Positions 1 to 4,994 of a DNA stretch of 7,151 bases are shown piece by piece. This DNA is from Chloroflexota bacterium (GTDB lineage: Bacteria; Chloroflexota; Anaerolineae; Anaerolineales; Villigracilaceae). Location: NCBI GenBank assembly GCA_021796155.1, contig JAJYOO010000116.1, positions 1-7,151 on the forward strand. The letters are read 5' to 3'. Under the pieces are notes generated by a model that saw only the letters and a program-made list of their open reading frames with translations, searched no databases and was not told where the DNA came from. Each line of letters starts with the position of its first letter. Position 1 is the first letter of the stretch. The translations under genes were made by a program, and so were the position numbers.

Positions 1-39
1 CTTTTGAATATTGAAATAAGCATAGCATTTAAAGTCAAA

Positions 40-70
40 GACCTCCGAGATTTTCAAAATCTCGGAGGTC
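40..70 (-). terminator. Hairpin terminator closing the gcvH-gcvPA-gcvPB operon
   Basis: A perfect 15-bp inverted repeat (arms 40-54 and 56-70, one central base) lies 7 bases beyond the gcvPB stop codon. The stem combines a GC-rich outer half (GACCTCCGAG) with an A/T inner half. Read on the minus strand it is followed by TTTGACTTT, a modest U-rich tail. Position and shape fit an intrinsic terminator, though the interrupted U tract makes it less canonical. It could also protect the mRNA 3' end. The rest of bases 1-39 is A/T-rich and shows nothing else. Confidence 0.8.
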
Positions 71-77
71 TGCTCAC

Positions 78-1583
78 CTATCGTTCTTCGTAATCATCCG
101 GTAGCCAGCAACACAACACCAAATCGCGCGCGGCTTTGACTTCATCCATGCGGCCAAATTGTGTGGTGCTCGGCGCATTGTGAAGAAGCTCGGGTTGTGT
201 CTTCGCCTCGTCCGCGATCTTGATGAGCGCGTCAGCGAAGGCATCGAGCGTGTCCTTGTTTTCGGTCTCGGTTGGCTCGATCATCAAAGCCTCATGCACG
301 ATGAGCGGGAAGTAGTTTGTCGGCGGATGGAAGTTGTAATCCATTAGGCGCTTGGCAATATCCAACGCGCGCACATCACTGCCGGCAAATTGTCCCTCTG
401 CAACAAACTCGTGCATGCAGATGCGGTCAAACGGAACATGATACGTATTGCGCAAACGTGCCAGTAAATAATTCGCGTTCAACACGGCGTATTGCGAAAT
501 ATCCTTCAGACCATCCGGGCCGTGCATGGCGATGTATGTAAATGCGCGCACGTGTCCGCCGCCGAAATGTCCGTGGAAAGCTTTCATGCGTCCGATGGAT
601 TTGGCAGGTTTGACAAATCCGAACAGTGGAGGCGTTTCATCGTCGCCTTCTTCCAGGATGCCGACTAGCGGCTCGGGCAGGAAATCCGCGAGATGCGCGG
701 CGACGCCAACCGGACCAGAACCGGGGCCACCGCCACCATGCGGGACGGCGAACGTTTTGTGCAAATTGAAGTGCATCACATCGAAGCCGATGTCACCAGG
801 GCGGACGATGCCAAGCAACGCGTTGAGATTCGCACCATCGCCATACATCAAGCCACCGCAACCATGCACAAGCTTGATGACTTCTTCGATGTTTTCATCG
901 AACAAGCCAAGCGTGTTCGGATTGGTGAGCATCATTCCTACGACGGTGTCATCGCAATGTTCTTTCAGCGCTTTGAGATCAACATTGCCGTGCGCGTCAG
1001 ATGGGATTTGTACAATCTGCAATCCGATCATGCCCGACGACGCGGGGTTCGTCCCGTGTGCGGAGTCGGGGATGAGCATCTTCGTGCGCTTTGTGTCGCC
1101 GCGCGATTTGTGATACGCGCGCATGATGAGCACGCCGGTAAATTCTCCGTGCGCACCCGCCGCGGGTTGGAGCGTGACCGCCTCAAAGCCACTGATCTCT
1201 TTCAACCATTCCTGCAATTGATACATCAAGGCCAAGTTGCCTTGAACTGTTTCAATGGGTTGAAGAGGATGCGTGTGTAAAAATCCTTGTAGGCGGCAAG
1301 TGTCTTCATCAATCTTCGGGTTGTACTTCATCGTGCATGAGCCGAGTGGATAATAGCCGCCGTCCACGCTGTAGTTGAATTTGCTGAGATGCATGTAATG
1401 GCGAACCACATCCACTTCTGCGAGTTCGGGGAGGGGCAGATCCGCTCTCAGCATGGACTTTGGCAATTCGGCGCGCGGCACATCCGGCTCCGGATAAGTA
1501 ACGCCCGTGCGTCCCGGCGAAGATAAATCGAAAACAGTCGGTTCTACCATTTTGGCCGTCGCGGTAAGAGTCGCTTCAATCAT
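78..1583 (-). CDS. gcvPB: Glycine dehydrogenase (decarboxylating) subunit 2, P-protein C-terminal half
   Basis: This 501-residue protein is the PLP-bearing subunit of the split P-protein. With subunit 1 it decarboxylates glycine and passes the aminomethyl group to the lipoyl arm of GcvH in the cytoplasm. Visible signatures are YYPLGSCTMKYNPK (about 77-90), TLQPAAGAHGE (137-147), DSAHGTNPASSG (173-184), LTNPNTLGLF (219-228), GDGANLNA (248-255) and NLHKTF (273-278), where K276 is the expected Schiff-base lysine, followed by the Gly-rich loop PHGGGGPGSGP. The length is normal to slightly long for the family, and the ends look intact. The start ATG at 1581-1583 overlaps the gcvPA stop by 8 bases. 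A strong GGAGG (1590-1594, 6-base gap) supports it and implies translational coupling. It is the last gene before the operon terminator. Confidence 0.97.
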   Translation of the reverse strand: MIEATLTATAKMVEPTVFDLSSPGRTGVTYPEPDVPRAELPKSMLRADLPLPELAEVDVVRHYMHLSKFNYSVDGGYYPLGSCTMKYNPKIDEDTCRLQGFLHTHPLQPIETVQGNLALMYQLQEWLKEISGFEAVTLQPAAGAHGEFTGVLIMRAYHKSRGDTKRTKMLIPDSAHGTNPASSGMIGLQIVQIPSDAHGNVDLKALKEHCDDTVVGMMLTNPNTLGLFDENIEEVIKLVHGCGGLMYGDGANLNALLGIVRPGDIGFDVMHFNLHKTFAVPHGGGGPGSGPVGVAAHLADFLPEPLVGILEEGDDETPPLFGFVKPAKSIGRMKAFHGHFGGGHVRAFTYIAMHGPDGLKDISQYAVLNANYLLARLRNTYHVPFDRICMHEFVAEGQFAGSDVRALDIAKRLMDYNFHPPTNYFPLIVHEALMIEPTETENKDTLDAFADALIKIADEAKTQPELLHNAPSTTQFGRMDEVKAARDLVLCCWLPDDYEER

Positions 1584-2931
1584 GGTTCACCTCCGAAAGG
1601 ACCTCGACCAGCGCATCAATCTCTTCTTTTGTATTCATCTCAGTCACGGCAATCAGCATGTGATCTTTGAGCGATGGATAATCCTGACCGAGATCGTAAC
1701 CGCCGATGATGCCATGCTCAAGCAAATGCGCATTGACTTCTTCAACTGGACGATTGACGCATAATGCGAATTCGTGGAAGAACGGCTCGGTGAAGCACAA
1801 GCCCATGCCATCAATTTTGCTGAGCTGCTCGGCAGCATAATGTGCCTTGTGATAACAAAGTTCAGCGACTTGCTTCATGCCGCTCTTGCCAAGTAATGAC
1901 ATATAAATCGCGGATGCCAGCGCGATCAATCCTTGATTGGTGCAAATGTTGGATGTTGCGCGCTCGCGTTTGATGTGCTGTTCACGCGCGGTGAGTGTGA
2001 GGACATAGGCGCGTTGTCCATGACTATCAACGGTTTCGCCAACGAGTCGTCCTGCCATTTTGTGGACGAAAGATTTCTTCGTTGTGAAGAAGCCAACCGT
2101 CGGGCCGCCGTACCACATCGGGACACCAAGCGGCTGGCCGTCACCGACAACGATATCTGCATCCATTTCACCCGGCGTCTTGAATATCGCCAGTGCAGTC
2201 GGATTCACAACCACGCACGCCATCGCGCCTTTTGCATGTGCCGCTGCGATGAGTTTGGTGTAATCAAAGATGCGGCCGAAGAAATCGGGATATTGGACCA
2301 TGACCATCATGGTGTTGTCGTCAATCAGCGATGCAAGCGCGTCAGGACCAGCCTCGAGGTCGGCTTTTGAATCATCACCGACTATTTCCAATTCCATGCC
2401 TTGTGTGTATGTTCGGATCACGGCGCGGTATTGCGGATGCACACTAGGTGACATCACAACCTTTTTGCGCTTACCGCGGAACTGTGCCCATGCCATATTG
2501 ACAGCTTCCGCCGCGGCGGTCGCGCCGTCATAGTGCGAGGCGTTGGAAACTTCCATGCCGGTCAGCGCAGACATCAGAGATTGATATTCGAAGATGCCTT
2601 GCAGCGTGCCTTGTGAAATTTCTGGCTGATAGGGCGTATACGCGGTATAAAATTCGCCGCGACGCAGCATGTGATCCACAACGGATGGAATGTAATGGTT
2701 GTAGATGCCCGCGCCGAGGAAGGAAATCAAATCGCCGCGCACGTTCTCGTTGCTGGCAGCGATGTCTGCCAGTTCAGCCGCGGCTTCCATCTCGGTCAGC
2801 GCGGGGGGCAGATTCAATTTGGGAAAGCGATGTTTGGCTGGTACATCTTTGAAAAGATCATCGAGCGTTTTAACGCCGATGGTCTCCAGCATCGCGTCCC
2901 GTTCTTTGGGACTAATGGGAATGTAGGTCAT
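1576..2931 (-). CDS. gcvPA: Glycine dehydrogenase (decarboxylating) subunit 1, P-protein N-terminal half
   Basis: This 451-residue protein is the non-PLP-lysine half of the split glycine decarboxylase. It forms a heterotetramer with GcvPB. Family signatures are MTYIPISPKERDAML at the N-terminus, FLGAGIYNHYIPSVVDHM (71-88), YTAYTPYQPEISQGTLQ (95-111), SNASHYDGATAAAEA, the GDGQPLGVPMWYGGPTVGFF loop and TREQHIKRERATSNICTNQ-like residues near 310-330. The length is typical for the subunit. ATG at 2929-2931 has GGAG at 2938-2941 (6-base gap), which touches the edge of the periodic palindrome occupying the gap to gcvH. The 3' end overlaps gcvPB by 8 bases. Unlike gcvPA-gcvPB, gcvH and gcvPA are 77 bases apart and separated by that palindrome, which could alter the relative output of H- and P-proteins. 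Confidence 0.97.
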   Translation of the reverse strand: MTYIPISPKERDAMLETIGVKTLDDLFKDVPAKHRFPKLNLPPALTEMEAAAELADIAASNENVRGDLISFLGAGIYNHYIPSVVDHMLRRGEFYTAYTPYQPEISQGTLQGIFEYQSLMSALTGMEVSNASHYDGATAAAEAVNMAWAQFRGKRKKVVMSPSVHPQYRAVIRTYTQGMELEIVGDDSKADLEAGPDALASLIDDNTMMVMVQYPDFFGRIFDYTKLIAAAHAKGAMACVVVNPTALAIFKTPGEMDADIVVGDGQPLGVPMWYGGPTVGFFTTKKSFVHKMAGRLVGETVDSHGQRAYVLTLTAREQHIKRERATSNICTNQGLIALASAIYMSLLGKSGMKQVAELCYHKAHYAAEQLSKIDGMGLCFTEPFFHEFALCVNRPVEEVNAHLLEHGIIGGYDLGQDYPSLKDHMLIAVTEMNTKEEIDALVEVLSEVNHD

Positions 2932-2940
2932 TTGTGTCTC

Positions 2941-3010
2941 CAGTCTTACAAGTCTATTGGTCTAGCAAGTCTCACAAGACGACTTGTAAGACTTGTTGGA
3001 CTTAAAGACT
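2941..3010. repeat. Periodic palindrome between gcvH and gcvPA
   Basis: About 70 bases of low-complexity sequence are built from an 8-9-base rhythm. AGTC or GGTC occurs at 2942, 2951, 2959 and 2968, and the complementary GACT at 2981, 2990, 2999 and 3007. The spacing is mirror-symmetric about roughly 2976. Within it AGTCTTACAAGTC (2942-2954) and GACTTGTAAGACT (2981-2993) are exact reverse complements of 13 bases. Several alternative hairpins are therefore possible in the gcv mRNA. The right end (AAAGACT) runs into the gcvH stop codon TAG (3009-3011). No open reading frame or terminator-like U tract is evident. I do not recognise a named repeat family. The architecture resembles the 81-base palindrome at 3481-3561, but the sequence unit is different. 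Confidence 0.75.
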
Positions 3011-3386
3011 AATGAGACCTGCCTGTGCAATACGTTTCGTACGCGGCCGCATCCATCACGTCGCTCGTCTGCCCACCTTCGACCTTGACCATCCAACCCG
3101 CGCCGTAGGGATCACTGTTAAGAGTCTCGGGCTTGTTGGAAAGGTCCTTGTTGACGGCGGTTACTTTTCCAGCGGCGGACGCGTAAATCTCTGCCGAAGC
3201 TTTGACTGATTCAACAGACGCGATCGGGCTTCCGGCTTCGACTGTATCGCCAGCGTCAACGAGAATTTCAACGAAGACGATGTCTGAAAGCTGAGACTGA
3301 GCATAATCGGTCAGTCCCATGCTTCCGCTGGATGCGTCGAACCATTCATCGGATTTTGTGTACTTGAGATTAGCTGGAGTATTCAT
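3009..3386 (-). CDS. gcvH: Glycine cleavage system H protein (lipoyl carrier)
   Basis: This 125-residue protein carries the lipoyl swinging arm that shuttles the aminomethyl intermediate from P- to T-protein and is reoxidised by L-protein. The lipoylation site is K62 in VESVKASAEIY, preceded by GLTDYAQSQLSDIVFVE (24-40), a very characteristic H-protein block. The segment between DEWF and GLTDYAQ is about two residues shorter than in common H-proteins, so one N-terminal beta-turn is trimmed. The C-terminus AYETYCTGRSH is atypical, and the TAG stop lies at the edge of the adjoining periodic palindrome. ATG at 3384-3386 follows GAGGAG (3391-3396, 4-base gap). It is the first gene after the glycine riboswitch, with no gcvT in front of it, so glycine is expected to switch on the whole downstream unit. 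Confidence 0.96.
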   Translation of the reverse strand: MNTPANLKYTKSDEWFDASSGSMGLTDYAQSQLSDIVFVEILVDAGDTVEAGSPIASVESVKASAEIYASAAGKVTAVNKDLSNKPETLNSDPYGAGWMVKVEGGQTSDVMDAAAYETYCTGRSH

Positions 3387-3424
3387 GGTTCTCCTCTTTG
3401 GGGAAGATATGATAGGCGAGAATC

Positions 3425-3457
3425 AAAAAGGACGCACGATTTTCATATCGCGCGTCC
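3425..3457 (-). terminator. Expression-platform terminator of the glycine riboswitch
   Basis: On the minus strand GGACGCGCGAT (3457-3447) pairs with ATCGTGCGTCC (3440-3430) through 11 base pairs including one G-U. It has a 6-base loop and is followed by five U residues (3429-3425), a textbook intrinsic terminator. Its base overlaps the 3' strand of aptamer 2 P1 (CAGAG, 3461-3457): G3457 is shared, and the preceding AGA could extend the terminator by pairing with the U tract. Glycine-stabilised P1 should therefore weaken the terminator, predicting a glycine-ON switch as in the Bacillus gcvT leader. Confidence 0.88.
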
Positions 3458-3706
3458 TCTGTAATTTGACCTGAGAGATTCGTTTAGTTGCTTAGTTGGG
3501 TGGTTTTGTAGTTACGTAGTCACTACGCAACTATCCAACTACCAAACTATCAAACTAAATTTTCACCGTCGGTGTCTCGCGATTGCGGGACTTTCCAGAG
3601 TGGTTCGGATGCTGGGTCCTTTTGCCTGAGAGTTTCGCCTGGCTTCGCCTTTTCCAGACTTGCACCTTCGGCGTCCCGCGTGGATGCGGAATCTCTTCCC
3701 AGAACC
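3457..3706 (-). promoter_or_regulatory. Tandem glycine riboswitch in the gcvH leader
   Basis: Two glycine aptamers lie in series upstream of gcvH. Aptamer 1 carries GACGCCGAAGGTGCAAG (about 3676-3660) and AACTCTCAGGCAAAAGGAC (about 3635-3617), the family's conserved core. A P2 hairpin (TTCCGC with GCGGGA) sits before it, and P1 is CUGGG (3702-3698) with CCCAG (3616-3612). Leader GGUUC (3706-3702) also pairs with linker GAACC (3606-3602), matching the known P0 leader-linker helix that forms a kink-turn. Aptamer 2 carries CACCGACGGTGAAA (3574-3561) and AATCTCTCAGGTCA (3480-3467). Its P1 is CUCUG (3600-3596) with CAGAG (3461-3457), and its P2 hairpin lies at about 3575-3592. Aptamer 2 has its P3 region expanded by an 81-base periodic palindrome. 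Folding into the downstream terminator is predicted in the absence of glycine. Confidence 0.93.
3481..3561. repeat. 8-bp periodic palindrome inside riboswitch aptamer 2
   Basis: Five consecutive 8-mers ending in TAGT (TGGT once) occupy 3481-3520. A single C at 3521 follows, then five consecutive 8-mers beginning with ACTA occupy 3522-3561. The whole block is an 81-base imperfect palindrome with exact 8-base phase. The innermost pair TACGTAGT / ACTACGCA matches at 7 of 8 positions, and the outer pairs match mainly at the TAGT/ACTA cores. In RNA it would form a long bulged hairpin in place of the P3 end of aptamer 2, the same peripheral position where aptamer 1 has only about 25 bases. It encodes nothing and I know no family name for it. 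Confidence 0.8.
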
Positions 3707-3724
3707 TGCTTAATTGTTGCATCC

Positions 3725-3753
3725 ATTTTATAAGTCTGGGAAAGAAGCGTCAA
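3725..3753 (-). promoter_or_regulatory. Sigma70-type promoter of the gcv operon
   Basis: On the minus strand TTGACG (3753-3748) and TAAAAT (3730-3725) are separated by exactly 17 bases. Transcription would start near 3718, about 12 bases before the first riboswitch helix (GGUUC at 3706), as expected for a leader that starts with the aptamer. Confidence 0.8.
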
Positions 3754-3771
3754 GAGGACGAAAATCCGTGA

Positions 3772-3969
3772 TTATGGCGTCGGGACAATGGTCGGACTTA
3801 GCGTCGGGATCAATCTCGGATCCATAACGGGCGGCGCGCCCTTTTGCTTTTCCACCTCGTGAAGCTGATTCTGCAATTCCTTGATAATAGTTTGGTACGC
3901 CGGGTCATCTATCTGATTTTGGCATCCCAATCAAAACAAAGTCTGCCATTGCGGCAGACTTTGTTTCAT
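3772..3969 (-). pseudogene. Possible remnant of a small lipoprotein-like gene
   Basis: A reading frame ending in TAA at 3772-3774 encodes 52 residues from a TTG at 3928-3930. It begins LGCQNQIDDPAYQ, continues with a polar, probably helical stretch (about IIKELQNQLHEVEKQK) and ends in a Pro/Thr-rich tail (PTLSPTIVPTP). The LGC at its head looks like the end of a lipoprotein signal peptide. In the same frame, upstream of a TGA at 3931-3933, lie 12 codons from an ATG at 3967-3969 (MKQSLPQWQTLF). These overlap the terminator hairpin of the DUF4870 gene and contain no hydrophobic core. No ribosome binding site precedes either start. This is either a decayed gene or chance coding-like sequence. 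I do not recognise a homologue. The rest of the 3774-3982 gap holds only the hairpin. Confidence 0.3.
3934..3966 (-). terminator. Hairpin terminator after the 147-residue DUF4870 gene
   Basis: A perfect 14-bp inverted repeat (arms 3934-3947 and 3953-3966, 5-base loop) lies 16 bases beyond the stop of the upstream minus-strand gene. The minus-strand stem AAACAAAGTCTGCC / GGCAGACTTTGTTT ends in TTTGTTTTGATT, a U-rich tail. A-rich and U-rich flanks make it potentially bidirectional. Confidence 0.85.
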
Positions 3970-3982
3970 AATTGGAAAAAAT

Positions 3983-4426
3983 TCAACCGGTTAGTGTGCT
4001 TCGTACCCAATCTCCGACCAGCCAATATTTGAAGTCCTGGCCCTGGCTGGTTTGGACAGCGCCGATAATTCCATAGATGAGAGCGACTAATGGCATGGCA
4101 CTAAAGATGCAGGCAAACGGGATACACAACAGTCCAATCAATACGGCGCTCAATAGGCTGGTAATTATCCACACTGCGGCGATCACAACGCCGCCACCAA
4201 CCCACCAGATCAATTGAAAAACGAAAGATTGCATGGACTGATATGCCACGTAACGCGAACGATCTTTATAAACCAAGTAAATTATCAATGCAGCTATGGG
4301 ACCGAGAAAACCCGAAATAAGATTAACGAGAACACTCAAATGAGCGAGCATGGCCCACGTTCGTTCATCGTTCTGTGAAAGCGGCGGTGGGGTATATACT
4401 TGCGGGCCCGATGACCCGATTGTCAT
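3983..4426 (-). CDS. DUF4870 domain small membrane protein, 147 aa
   Basis: This is a small integral membrane protein of the DUF4870 (Tic20-like) family, whose molecular role is not established. A polar, Pro-rich N-terminus (about 1-20) is followed by the family's opening block ERTWAMLAHLSVLVNLISGFLGPIAALIIYLVYKDRSRYVAYQSMQSFVFQL (21-72, written here only as a landmark: WAMLAHLS, KDRS and AYQSMQS are the key parts). Hydrophobic segments lie at about 27-53, 72-101 and 104-125. The charged tail ends STLTG. I placed the start at ATG 4424-4426 rather than the TTG at 4441, because AGGAGG (4433-4438) sits 6 bases before that ATG and would otherwise lie inside the coding region. The gene has its own terminator on each side, so it appears monocistronic. 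A weak TATAAC at about 4451-4456 may be its -10 box. Confidence 0.85.
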   Translation of the reverse strand: MTIGSSGPQVYTPPPLSQNDERTWAMLAHLSVLVNLISGFLGPIAALIIYLVYKDRSRYVAYQSMQSFVFQLIWWVGGGVVIAAVWIITSLLSAVLIGLLCIPFACIFSAMPLVALIYGIIGAVQTSQGQDFKYWLVGDWVRSTLTG

Positions 4427-4501
4427 TGCATTCCTCCTCAAGGTTTGAATTACGTTATAGAGTTTATCACATCTTATTACCGTCCTTAGGATGACGGAAA
4501 C

Positions 4502-4529
4502 AAAAAGACTCGCCGAGGCGAGTCTTTTT
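4502..4529 (-). terminator. Hairpin terminator between the two DUF4870 genes
   Basis: Thirteen-base perfect arms AAAAAGACTCGCC (4502-4514) and GGCGAGTCTTTTT (4517-4529) flank a two-base centre. The GC core followed by five U residues is a classical intrinsic terminator and works in either direction. It lies 22 bases after the stop of the 110-residue gene and separates it from the next minus-strand gene. Confidence 0.9.
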
Positions 4530-4551
4530 CGCGATTCTTATGTTAGAGAAC

Positions 4552-4884
4552 CTATGCCCAACCTTGGTTCTTGACGAAGTTCGTTATCACTGGAATGTTG
4601 ATGTACTTACCTTGATACCCTTGGATGCCCCAGTAGATATTGAGTATGAAGCCCAAAATCCCGACACACGCGCCGATGATTACGAAGCTCAACAAGAAAC
4701 TCACAACGAACAGAACAACGCCCCAAGCCAGTGCCTGTGCATTGTGTGCCTTAATGAATGGGCGGTCCTTTTTATCAGGGATCAGCAAGATGATAATCGG
4801 GACAATCGGCGTGAAGATGTACGTCAGCAATACCCAGAGCTTGTCATCGCTGGTGACATCGGCAGACATTGGTGCTTGAGACAT
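4552..4884 (-). CDS. DUF4870 domain small membrane protein, 110 aa
   Basis: This second, shorter DUF4870-type protein is clearly not a recent copy of its neighbour. After a short polar N-terminus (MSQAPMSADVTSDDK) come hydrophobic segments at about 16-36, 50-71 and 73-87. The family-like motif DKKDRPFIKAHNAQALAW (37-54) corresponds to the KDRSRYVAYQSMQSF block in the 147-residue protein. The C-terminus is polar (VITNFVKNQGWA). ATG at 4882-4884 follows AGGAGG (4893-4898, 8-base gap). A good promoter lies directly upstream and a strong terminator downstream, so it is probably transcribed alone. The function is unknown. Confidence 0.85.
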   Translation of the reverse strand: MSQAPMSADVTSDDKLWVLLTYIFTPIVPIIILLIPDKKDRPFIKAHNAQALAWGVVLFVVSFLLSFVIIGACVGILGFILNIYWGIQGYQGKYINIPVITNFVKNQGWA

Positions 4885-4920
4885 GATTTGTTCCTCCTGA
4901 ACTGGTCTGAAATTTCGGCT

Positions 4921-4949
4921 ATTTTACAACCAAAGCAATCAAAAATCAA
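4921..4949 (-). promoter_or_regulatory. Promoter of the 110-residue DUF4870 gene
   Basis: On the minus strand TTGATT (4949-4944), a 17-base spacer and TAAAAT (4926-4921) match the sigma70-type consensus well. Transcription would start near 4914, leaving a leader of about 30 bases that carries the AGGAGG site. It lies back to back with the fmt promoter. Confidence 0.65.
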
Positions 4950-4978
4950 CAAGAGGGCAAGGGACAATGGTACTACTG

Positions 4979-4987
4979 TGCTACAAT
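4979..4987 (+). promoter_or_regulatory. Extended -10 promoter of fmt, probably giving a leaderless mRNA
   Basis: TGC TACAAT (4979-4987) fits an extended -10 element (TGn plus TATAAT-like hexamer). No convincing -35 hexamer is present 16-18 bases upstream, which an extended -10 can tolerate. Start-point selection 7-8 bases downstream falls at the A of ATG 4995, and no ribosome binding site lies before either candidate ATG. Confidence 0.5.
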
Positions 4988-4994
4988 GCACAAC

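Noticed and set aside
693..1280. Long plus-strand open frame (195 codons) inside gcvPB, and another at 526-1113
   Set aside because: Both lie antisense to a well-recognised gcvPB, have Arg/His- or Pro/Ser/Cys-rich compositions typical of shadow frames, and lack ribosome binding sites.
3481..3561. CRISPR array or direct tandem repeat
   Set aside because: Units are only 8 bases with no spacers, and the second half is the reverse complement orientation of the first, so it is a periodic palindrome.
3550..3753. 67-codon minus-strand open frame across the riboswitch leader
   Set aside because: It overlaps conserved aptamer bases and its start lies at or upstream of the predicted transcription start. 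The sequence is explained fully by RNA structure.
4427..4441. Upstream TTG start for the 147-residue DUF4870 protein
   Set aside because: The extra codons are the Shine-Dalgarno AGGAGG itself, so ATG at 4424-4426 is the sensible start.
4480..4497. CCGTC...GACGG inverted repeat upstream of the 147-residue gene
   Set aside because: The arms are only 5 bases and it has no U tract. It is too weak to call a terminator or operator.
4986..4994. Upstream ATG start for fmt
   Set aside because: It overlaps the -10 box TACAAT and adds MHN before the conserved MIRVVFMG. It has no ribosome binding site.
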